5,606 bases of DNA from Candidatus Omnitrophota bacterium. Its GTDB lineage: Bacteria > Omnitrophota > Gorgyraeia > 1-14-0-20-64-10. Positions within the stretch are counted from its first letter, which is position 1. The number at the start of each line of letters is the position of its first letter. A program made the translations under genes and the position numbers. The DNA lies in contig JAHFFF010000116.1 of the NCBI GenBank assembly GCA_023248095.1, forward strand, positions 1-5,606. The letters are read 5' to 3'. The notes below the pieces were generated by a model. That model searched no databases. It saw only the letters and a program-made list of their open reading frames with translations, and was not told where the DNA came from. Positions 1-5,606 of the stretch are shown here, piece after piece.

Positions 1-3000
1 AGCGCCGCCGGCACACGGTCGCGGATGAGGAACAGGACCCGTCCTGCTCTTGTCTCCTCCAAGAAACGGCGGCACCGTTCCGCAACGGCGGCCGATTCCA
101 CCACGACTGCCTCCGCCCACGGCCCGATGGCCGCATCCACTGCAGCCACATCGGCCCTGTTCACATGGATCAGCTCCGCCAAAACCCCGCTGATTCCCTC
201 ACGGTCCAATCTCACCTGATCCAGCGCCGTCAGCAGAGCCTTCACCCCACTGGAATACCCCTCATGGCTGGCCATCAGATCCTTGAGCACCTCCAACTGC
301 GAGGTGACTCGAGTCAACTCCTGCTCCAGTCCGCTGACCTCCTGTTCGACGGCGCCCAAGGAGCTCTCCGTCGCGGAGAGATTCTCCTGGCAAACTCTCT
401 TTTCCTGCTCAAGCTCTTCGATCACCGTCCGGGCCTGCAGTCGTGTCTCCTCCAAGACCTGAACCTTGCACAAGGCTTCTTGCTCCTCGGCGGTGACCTT
501 CGTTGCTTCCATCTGCAGCCGGCCTGCGCGAGCCTCCAGCCGTGCTGTTTCCTGACGGACCCGCGCCAGCTGATTCTTGACCTGGACCTGGGATCCCGTC
601 ACATCCAGCAACCGCTCGCGCGTCCGCGCAATCCTGCCCTGCGCTTCATCCACCACTCGCGCACAGCTTTCCAATTGGGCCTGGCATTGCGCAATCCGCT
701 CCTCTTTCGCCTTGCGATCCGCATCTTCCTGAGCCACCAAAACCGTCAGCTCCCCGATCTGCTCCTCAAGCTGGATCACCTGCCGCCCGGCCGACTCAAT
801 CTCCTCGCGGACCGCCGAGGCGCGCACCTGTCCCTCGGCAATCCGTTCCCGGTTCATCTGCAGGTTATTCTGCGCCGTCTCCTGCCGATGGCTGACCGTC
901 AAAAAAGCCTCGCGCGCCTGAGAAAAGTCCTGGTCCGCCTGCGAGACCAAGCTCCGGGCCTGGGCCAGCCGCTCCTCCTGGCCGCCCGACTTCTCCTCAA
1001 TCTGACCCACCTGCGCCCGGAAGGTCTCTAAGGTCTCCTCCTTTCCCTGCCAAAGCTGCGTCAGCCTGGCCGTCTCCTGCTTAGCCAGATGAATCTCCAA
1101 ACGCTTGAGTTCCTCCAACTGCTCCTGGTAGGCCTTGGCCCGGCGGACCTGCCGCTCGAGCGACTGGATCTGCCGTTTCACCTCGGCGATCACGTCGCTG
1201 ACGCGGGCCAGGTTCTCCTCGGTCTCCTCCAGCCGGCGCATGGCCTCTTTCTTCTGCGACTTGAACTTGGTGATCCCGGCGGCCTCCTCGAAAACCACCC
1301 GCCGCTCCTCCGGCCGCGCGCTGATGATCTGCTCGATCCGCCCCTGCTCGAAGAGGGAGTAAGCCGAGGTCCCGATGCCGGTCCCCATGAGCAGCTCTTG
1401 GATGTCTTTCAGGCGGACGACGTTGCGGTTGAGCAGGTATTCACTCTCGCCGGAGCGGTACAGGCGGCGGGAGATGGACACCTCGGTGTAGTCGATCGGA
1501 AGCCTTTTCTCGGAGTTGTCGAGGGTCAGGGAAACTTCGGCGTAGTGGATCGGGTCCCGGCGGTCCGACCCGTTGAAGATGAGGTCTTCCATCCGGCCGC
1601 CGCGCAGTTCCCGCGGAGATTGTTCGCCAAGCACCCACTTGATTGCATCGGCAACGTTGGAGTTGTGGACGACGATATTCTCCGCCACAAAATTGTGCGT
1701 CCCGGCGACGGTCAGGTCATAAACCCACGGCCCTTCCGGCGGCACCTGCTCCACAGCCACGATCTCATCCCAATAGAGATCCGATTCAGCCAGTCGCTCA
1801 AGGTGCCAACAGACCGCCTCTGTCTTCGTCGTTTGGGTGCCATGCTTCTTCGCCAAAGCGACGACCTCGGCAATACCTACCCGGCTGGCTTCGCAACGCT
1901 GTTCGGTATAGGCCGCCAAGCGGGGCGACTCGGAACGCAAGGCTTTCACGTGAAGGCCGGAGGTTTTTGTCAGATGCCGAATCAGTGGTGTGATTCCGGG
2001 AATCAGATCGAGATTGGGATTCGACTGACGATCTGCCTCCTGGAATTGCGCAAGCTCCGCCCGTTTGGCCCCTGCAAATCTCAACGTGTTCGCTAGAGTC
2101 TTGAGGTTCTCAACCCCATAGACGTATACCGAGTAGTAAGCTCGCTTCGTTCTGGCTGCGGTATTCGAAGCATATTTGACTTTCGGGCGGATCAACGCGG
2201 TTACCCCAAACCGAAGAAGAAGGGTCGCGAGGTCACGAGCTAACTTTTCGCTGGCCGTCGCGTATTCGATGTACTGCATGGAACCACGAGCAGAAAGGTA
2301 AGCATCCCCCTCAAAGAGTGCAGAAAGAAACTCCGCAACCGTTTCGTTGGGGGCCGCCATAATCTGCTGGGGAACCCGCTTGTCGGCCGATTTGCTGTCA
2401 ACTGGGAAACCGTAGAGCCGGTGCAGCGCACGGCATAGCGCTTGCGAGAAGATCAGGACGTCTTTCGCGTTTTGTTTGTAGGAAAAGACCTTTGCTTCGA
2501 CGCCGAACGCCTCCTCGGCAGAGCGGCGGAAGTCGGAGACGAGATCGGCGTCTTCATTCACAAACCAAACTTGAGCCGCAGAAGTATTGCGGCCTTCGGC
2601 AATGAGATAACCCAGCGTTCTTGCTGCAGCTCGGTTCAAAACACGCGGGATTCGGACACGGCCCGTTCCCTTTGATTTGAGAAGGACCCCGGAGCTTTGC
2701 TCATCCCAAGAACACCCTTCCAACGCGAGAAGGCACGCCATATAAGCGGCATTAATGCCTTGATGGGAACGAACACCGCGAAGCGAATTCTTCGGCACGC
2801 CCGCGGCTCTTTCCAGAGCCGCTAATCCTCCACGCCGCCCGGACATGTCTCCGATAAAGAGCTCTAATTCGGTCGAATAGGGAATGTAGACATGGTCCTC
2901 TGGCGAAAAGGCTTCCAAGATCTCCCGGACAGATGCCGTCTTCTCCGTCACGTTCAGCGGCAGTATTCGCGGGACGGCAATCCGAATACCGGCCTCCACC

Positions 3001-3443
3001 TCATCCGCCCGAAGAGCGTGGAGCTGGCCACCTTTCAACGTGAACAGGGGATGGTAGGGGGTTGCCGTGACTTCTTTACCGCTTTTGGTCTGAATCTTCA
3101 GGAGAAATTGAGGCGCGGTGCGCTTGATAAAAGCCGCAACGGGGCGAATCTCCAGCTTGAAGGTGGCAGGATTTAAAGAAAGGACATGAACACCGAAAGG
3201 ATTCTCGCAGGTGTAAATACCGTCATCGAGAGAAACCTTAGAGGAAGCCTTGCGAAGGGAAATTTCGACCAGGTCGCCGATCGCCCATTGCCGCCCATCG
3301 GCTGCCGTCACGCGGGCGGAAGAACTCAAGCACTTACCACACCCGTTGGGGCCCACGACAGCGGTGACGCCTGGTTCGAAGATGAGTTCGGTGGGTTCTG
3401 CAAACGACTTGAATCCGAGAAGTTCAAGTTTTTTAAAACGCAC
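1..3443 (-). CDS. smc: Chromosome segregation ATPase SMC, 5' half, interrupted by an intein (3' end outside window)
   Basis: SMC is the ATPase subunit of bacterial condensin, acting on the nucleoid to compact and segregate chromosomes, normally with ScpA and ScpB. The GTG start at 3443 gives MRFKKLELLGFKSFAEPT, the classic SMC N-terminus; it has an AGGAG-type site upstream, and an in-frame TAG at 3470-3468 with no other start codon between. The Walker A GPNGCGK ends at 3333, where a 557-codon intein begins. The C-extein resumes at 1661 with SNVADAIKWVLGEQSPRELR, followed by YSLFEQGRIEQIISARPEER and FEEAAGITKFK (head), then a long coiled coil rich in Glu, Gln, Arg and Leu (about 1240-270), then the hinge entry GYSSGVKALL near 245 and part of the hinge. 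The frame is open throughout. The window holds 1147 codons, 590 of them extein, about half of a usual SMC of roughly 1150-1200 residues. The Walker B and signature motifs would lie past the left edge. The identification is very secure. Confidence 0.97.
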   Translation of the reverse strand, partial: MRFKKLELLGFKSFAEPTELIFEPGVTAVVGPNGCGKCLSSSARVTAADGRQWAIGDLVEISLRKASSKVSLDDGIYTCENPFGVHVLSLNPATFKLEIRPVAAFIKRTAPQFLLKIQTKSGKEVTATPYHPLFTLKGGQLHALRADEVEAGIRIAVPRILPLNVTEKTASVREILEAFSPEDHVYIPYSTELELFIGDMSGRRGGLAALERAAGVPKNSLRGVRSHQGINAAYMACLLALEGCSWDEQSSGVLLKSKGTGRVRIPRVLNRAAARTLGYLIAEGRNTSAAQVWFVNEDADLVSDFRRSAEEAFGVEAKVFSYKQNAKDVLIFSQALCRALHRLYGFPVDSKSADKRVPQQIMAAPNETVAEFLSALFEGDAYLSARGSMQYIEYATASEKLARDLATLLLRFGVTALIRPKVKYASNTAARTKRAYYSVYVYGVENLKTLANTLRFAGAKRAELAQFQEADRQSNPNLDLIPGITPLIRHLTKTSGLHVKALRSESPRLAAYTEQRCEASRVGIAEVVALAKKHGTQTTKTEAVCWHLERLAESDLYWDEIVAVEQVPPEGPWVYDLTVAGTHNFVAENIVVHNSNVADAIKWVLGEQSPRELRGGRMEDLIFNGSDRRDPIHYAEVSLTLDNSEKRLPIDYTEVSISRRLYRSGESEYLLNRNVVRLKDIQELLMGTGIGTSAYSLFEQGRIEQIISARPEERRVVFEEAAGITKFKSQKKEAMRRLEETEENLARVSDVIAEVKRQIQSLERQVRRAKAYQEQLEELKRLEIHLAKQETARLTQLWQGKEETLETFRAQVGQIEEKSGGQEERLAQARSLVSQADQDFSQAREAFLTVSHRQETAQNNLQMNRERIAEGQVRASAVREEIESAGRQVIQLEEQIGELTVLVAQEDADRKAKEERIAQCQAQLESCARVVDEAQGRIARTRERLLDVTGSQVQVKNQLARVRQETARLEARAGRLQMEATKVTAEEQEALCKVQVLEETRLQARTVIEELEQEKRVCQENLSATESSLGAVEQEVSGLEQELTRVTSQLEVLKDLMASHEGYSSGVKALLTALDQVRLDREGISGVLAELIHVNRADVAAVDAAIGPWAEAVVVESAAVAERCRRFLEETRAGRVLFLIRDRVPAA
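1662..3332 (-). mobile_element. Intein in SMC Walker A (557 residues, class 1, with LAGLIDADG endonuclease)
   Basis: This in-frame protein element excises itself from the SMC precursor and joins the exteins. Block A is Cys1 in CLSSSARVTAADG. Block B is T91-P-Y-H94, in TATPYHPLFT. The C-terminal splicing blocks are VYDLTVAGTHNFVAENIVVHN, given here by key residues D539, H546, penultimate H556 and terminal N557, with Ser as the +1 extein residue. All residues expected for standard Cys1/Asn/+1 Ser splicing are present, so it looks splicing-competent. The insertion lies exactly between Lys of GPNGCGK and Ser of SNVADAI, the P-loop of the ATPase; removal restores GPNGCGKSN. Walker A motifs are recurrent intein sites, and SMC inteins are known from Pyrococcus. 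Three sampled 60-base lines of the intein average about 52% GC, against about 68% for three sampled extein lines. No stop or frameshift was found on full hand translation. A group I or II intron is excluded by the continuous frame. Confidence 0.96.
1953..2945 (-). other. LAGLIDADG (DOD-type) homing endonuclease region inside the SMC intein
   Basis: This is the middle of the intein, roughly intein residues 130-460; the limits are approximate. Two LAGLIDADG-type helices are visible: LGYLIAEG at residues 240-247, with acidic E246, and FLSALFEGDA at 335-344, with acidic D343. They are about 95 residues apart, normal for a single-chain two-motif enzyme. The acidic metal-binding position is kept in both, which argues for nuclease activity, although the last Gly of the second motif is Ala. 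Such enzymes cut the intein-free allele of the host gene and so spread the intein. Between the first splicing blocks and motif 1 is an extra stretch (about residues 127-230) containing ALERAAGVPKNSLRGV, which looks like a small helix-turn-helix. After motif 2, DLIPGITPLIRHL at 442-454 resembles a helical element common in such inteins. Target specificity cannot be read from sequence. Confidence 0.85.
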
Positions 3444-3447
3444 TCTT

Positions 3448-3453
3448 CTCCTT
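3448..3453 (-). promoter_or_regulatory. Ribosome binding site of smc (AAGGAG)
   Basis: AAGGAG lies 4 bases before GTG at 3443-3441. The spacing is a little short, but it is the only good Shine-Dalgarno match, and the in-frame TAG at 3470-3468 leaves no alternative start upstream. It therefore supports the GTG start. Confidence 0.75.
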
Positions 3454-3471
3454 CTCGGGGAGCAAGCCTAC

Positions 3472-3499
3472 ATTATGCAGAACGGAGAAAGGATGTCAA
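3472..3499 (-). promoter_or_regulatory. Sigma-70-type promoter of smc
   Basis: The -35 box TTGACA (3499-3494) matches the consensus fully. After a 16-base spacer comes CATAAT (3477-3472), five of six to TATAAT. The expected transcript start is near 3465, leaving a leader of about 20 bases before the smc GTG. Its place between a likely terminator and smc suggests that smc is transcribed independently of the upstream gene. No operator is evident. Confidence 0.75.
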
Positions 3500-3505
3500 G
3501 CGGAG

Positions 3506-3540
3506 AAAAAACCGGAAGAAAATTTCCCGGAAGGAAATTA
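3506..3540 (-). terminator. Candidate intrinsic terminator of the upstream modular gene
   Basis: It directly overlaps the TAA stop (3540-3538). AATTTCC (3539-3533) can pair with GGAAATT (3527-3521) around a five-base loop. Alternatively, CCGGGAA (3530-3524) can pair with TTC and CCGG (3520-3512) with a two-base bulge, leading directly into six T (3511-3506). The second fold has the right geometry for termination but is short, so strength is uncertain. Confidence 0.5.
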
Positions 3541-5606
3541 CACTCCCTCCCCAGCCAAGAGTTCCAACTGGTTGGCCAACTCGTTTAGGCTGACACCGTA
3601 GAGAGCCTCCACCTGCCCCTGGGTGGAAGTAGCCTCCATGCCGGCCAGAGTTGCCAGGATGCGCTGGAGAATCATCCCCAGATTGTCCGCCCGCAGACCG
3701 ACAACGCTGATGGCTGCATTTTGCATCGTAAGGGCTCGGTTCAGAGTACCTACCTCCTCGTCATTGGCCAACAGTTCCAGCTTGCCTGCACCCCAGCTAG
3801 TAAGAGAGGCAGCTGCTTGCTCCAACTCGTTGACAGCAAATAACACTCCCCGATGGCCTTCAAACTTTTCCCGCGCCCCCTCACCCACCAACACCAGGAA
3901 CGGGGTCAAGGCCGGAACCCGTTCCTGCAATCGATCGAGAAACTCCGTCACCTCAACCCCACGGGCTTTCAGAACGCTCGGCCCGATTCCAAACAAAGCC
4001 GGCTGCTTCAGCTCGGCCCGCAATACCTGGGCAATCCTGTCCACGTTCTGCGCCAACCGAACCTCGGTCGCAATCGGAGCTAGCGCACCTGCCTCCGGCG
4101 TCCCCTTCTCCTCCAGGCCGGCGGCGGACGGGTGTGCCCGCCCCAACTCAGCTATGGTTCTTGCACCGCCCGTGAAGTATTCCCCATATTCCGTCTTAAG
4201 ATGATCGAACGCTCGTTTGGAGAAGGCCGGCTCTTCTGCTCGCAGCTGTTTTAAATCGCCAGCCTCTTGATCCGCCGAACGGGTTCTGCCATAAGCGTTC
4301 TGCAGCCGATCTTTTCTATGCCAATCTGCTCTCAGGTACGGTATACCGCTGCCGCCGTACTGACCCAATCTAAGTCGTACTCGATTCTTCTTACGGACGT
4401 CGAATCTACTCCATACTTTTGGTGCGAGCTTAAGATCCGTCCTAAGGGTCTCCTGCCCGGGTTCCAAAAGAAATGTTCTCAACTCCGAAGAAATTCGGCT
4501 AGCTAATTCTTCTGCTGCTTTTTTGGACCCGACGTAGATCGTAAAATCCTTATCTCCCACTAGGTCACCCACATTACGGTGTTTATAACCAACATCCGTA
4601 TTTTCCGTAATTCTCCACAGCCAGCCGTGAACAACCTCATAATTGGAGGGATCCACCCGCAAGTGCAGCTTCCAACCTCCCTTCTCCTTGTAATCCCCCT
4701 GCAATTCTCGAATCTGTCCCTCAACCAGCGGAGGTACCTCCTCCAAACCGGCGGCGTTCGGAAGATCTGGTTTAACGACGGCCCTTTTGGCTTGGGCTTC
4801 AAAAGCAGCTCTCTGCGCCTCATTCTCAAAGAGAGGCTTCACCATGATGGGATCCTTCGGTCGCAAAATCTGCGTGGACGGATCCCGGCGTCCATCGAGC
4901 TGGTTGGCTAAATCCTTAAGTTCTTGATCCGTGCCGAATACCTCTTCTCTGGCGATATGATAACTAGGGCTGCGGATAACATCTGTTCTGCCTTCCTTTT
5001 CCAGGAGACCATCTAGAGTAGTGAGGAAACCTATACTTTGGTGCGTATGGATATCCCATCGCGTCGGTTTAGCCGTCAGGAGCCGGTAATCCATGACCCA
5101 AATTCTTCCCTCTCCATCGAGGGCATAATTCTCAAGCTTTGTATCCAGATGAACGACCCCTCTGTCATGTAATGCATCTTGGAAACGCTTCATCTCCTTG
5201 AGAATCGGCGTCAGCCTGGTCATCACCTCCTCGGGTTCCCCGTGCTGAACAAGCTGTCTCACATGATTCGCTAAAATCCGCTCCTCAGGAATTTCTTCCT
5301 GAGCAATCACATAGGCAACGGCTTGCGGGGCATTCTGGATTCTGAGAGCAACATTCTCAAATGCAACCGCTGGGAGAACCATGCCCCCTAACCGTTCCTG
5401 AGCGACTGCCAATCCCTCCTTAGACAACTCCATCGCCCGATCCAAACCTCGCCTCTTGGCTTCCTCTGGCGAGTAATCCTTCCATGTCTTGTAAACAATT
5501 GGAATTCTCTCCGCCCCATAAACATTAAAAAGTGCTCCCTTATCACTCCGCAATTGCAAGCTCACCTCCTCCAAACCCGTGGCTATAGCAGTAGATTTGG
5601 CCGACC
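3538..5606 (-). CDS. Modular protein: kinase-like, phospho-lyase-like and unknown C-terminal modules (5' end outside window)
   Basis: This is the C-terminal 688 residues of a larger protein. The frame is open to the right edge, reading SAKSTAIATGLEEV. A TTG at 5574 could be taken as a start, but it has no Shine-Dalgarno site and sits inside a repeated ATGLEE motif, so I treat the gene as running on. Numbering from that TTG, residues 1-240 look like a protein kinase: IPIVYK with K29 as candidate ATP-binding Lys, catalytic loop V141-HLDTKLEN149 (D144, K146, N149), and VMDY (D162) in place of DFG. After AAGLEE at 274-279 comes a module with GWKLHL (K302, H304), YKHR (K331) and FTIYVG (Y347), then LRLGQYGG, recalling OspF/SpvC and LanL/LanKC lyase domains. 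A second AAGLEE at 484-489 precedes an unrecognised alpha/beta-looking module of about 190 residues. I see no signal peptide or membrane span in this part. Kinase-fold assignment is fairly sure; lyase is tentative; substrate is unknown. Confidence 0.85.
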   Translation of the reverse strand, partial: SAKSTAIATGLEEVSLQLRSDKGALFNVYGAERIPIVYKTWKDYSPEEAKRRGLDRAMELSKEGLAVAQERLGGMVLPAVAFENVALRIQNAPQAVAYVIAQEEIPEERILANHVRQLVQHGEPEEVMTRLTPILKEMKRFQDALHDRGVVHLDTKLENYALDGEGRIWVMDYRLLTAKPTRWDIHTHQSIGFLTTLDGLLEKEGRTDVIRSPSYHIAREEVFGTDQELKDLANQLDGRRDPSTQILRPKDPIMVKPLFENEAQRAAFEAQAKRAVVKPDLPNAAGLEEVPPLVEGQIRELQGDYKEKGGWKLHLRVDPSNYEVVHGWLWRITENTDVGYKHRNVGDLVGDKDFTIYVGSKKAAEELASRISSELRTFLLEPGQETLRTDLKLAPKVWSRFDVRKKNRVRLRLGQYGGSGIPYLRADWHRKDRLQNAYGRTRSADQEAGDLKQLRAEEPAFSKRAFDHLKTEYGEYFTGGARTIAELGRAHPSAAGLEEKGTPEAGALAPIATEVRLAQNVDRIAQVLRAELKQPALFGIGPSVLKARGVEVTEFLDRLQERVPALTPFLVLVGEGAREKFEGHRGVLFAVNELEQAAASLTSWGAGKLELLANDEEVGTLNRALTMQNAAISVVGLRADNLGMILQRILATLAGMEATSTQGQVEALYGVSLNELANQLELLAGEGV
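4105..4125 (-). repeat. AAGLEE linker motif, copy nearest the C-terminus
   Basis: It encodes AAGLEEK, from DNA GCCGCCGGCCTGGAGGAG followed by AAG. It separates the lyase-like module from the C-terminal module, and base composition changes near it. It matches the copy at 4735-4755 at 16 of the first 18 bases. Confidence 0.8.
4735..4755 (-). repeat. AAGLEE linker motif, middle copy
   Basis: It encodes AAGLEEV, from DNA GCCGCCGGTTTGGAGGAG followed by GTA. It sits between the kinase-like module and the lyase-like module, just after a charged and Ala-rich stretch. The identical codons for the motif hint at recent duplication or an inserted element, not only protein-level selection. Confidence 0.8.
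5563..5583 (-). repeat. ATGLEE linker motif, first visible copy
   Basis: It encodes ATGLEEV, from DNA GCCACGGGTTTGGAGGAG followed by GTG. It is 276 codons before the middle copy and immediately precedes the kinase-like module. It differs from AAGLEE by one residue, Ala to Thr. Its presence is the main reason to think that the protein extends beyond the window. Confidence 0.72.

Noticed and set aside
165..2096. Long open frames on the plus strand (165-1031 and 1089-2096)
   Set aside because: They lie antisense to smc, whose minus-strand frame gives unmistakable SMC and intein motifs. The plus-strand translations are Leu/Arg/Pro-rich with no recognisable domain.
1662..3332. Insertion in smc as a group I or II intron or an insertion sequence
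   Set aside because: The reading frame continues through both junctions, there are no terminal inverted repeats or target duplications, and the splice-site residues are those of an intein.
1659..3443. smc as a pseudogene with a broken Walker A
   Set aside because: The interruption is in frame, the intein has all splicing residues, and removal restores GPNGCGKSN. No stop or frameshift is seen across the part in the window.
3186..4911. Plus-strand open frames at 3186-3593, 3623-4204 and 4579-4911
   Set aside because: They are antisense to the smc start, the intergenic region or the modular gene. None has a convincing ribosome site or domain, and the minus-strand reading carries kinase and linker motifs.
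4735..5574. Aminoglycoside phosphotransferase-type kinase
   Set aside because: The catalytic loop HLDTKLEN fits HRDxKxxN of Ser/Thr-kinase-like proteins better than the HGDxxxxN of that family, though the fold relation is not excluded.

Overview
The window holds parts of two genes, both on the minus strand and both cut by a window edge. In transcription order (right to left) they are the 3' part of a large modular protein gene (3538 to beyond 5606), a short intergenic region (3444-3537) with a candidate terminator and a near-consensus promoter, and the 5' half of smc, the chromosome-segregation ATPase gene (3443 to beyond 1). The long open frames on the plus strand are antisense shadows. I see no RNA gene, CRISPR array or insertion sequence.

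The main feature is in smc. After 37 codons the reading frame reaches the Walker A motif GPNGCGK, and the expected next residues (SN.., as in GPNGCGKSN) are displaced by a 557-codon in-frame insertion (3332-1662). The insertion starts with Cys, has a TPYH block B, two LAGLIDADG-type motifs and a C-terminal ..VVHN, and is followed by Ser. This is a complete class 1 intein with a homing endonuclease, placed exactly between the P-loop Lys and the following Ser. I translated the whole smc frame by hand and found no stop or frameshift. After splicing it would give an ordinary bacterial SMC head, coiled coil and the first part of the hinge. Sampled lines of the intein are clearly lower in GC than sampled lines of the extein, which fits acquisition from outside.

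The upstream gene encodes a mosaic protein divided by a recurring A-(A/T)-G-L-E-E motif: at the right edge of the window, after a protein-kinase-like module, and after a second module. The second module carries K-x-H, Lys and F-T-I-Y features that recall the phosphothreonine/phosphoserine lyase domains of OspF/SpvC effectors and of class III/IV lanthipeptide synthetases. A C-terminal module of about 190 residues is unrecognised. A kinase followed by a phospho-lyase-like domain would be a phosphorylate-then-eliminate pair, but this is inference from short motifs. Base composition differs between the first two modules and the last, suggesting assembly from separate pieces.

The organism is a bacterium, judged by the bacterial-type SMC and the sigma-70-like promoter, with GC around 45-70% by region. 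From memory, AAGLEE-type linkers in mosaic proteins recall uncultured Omnitrophota-like genomes; this is a tentative recollection, not something the window proves. Nothing indicates that the two genes work together: the terminator and promoter between them suggest that smc has its own transcript.
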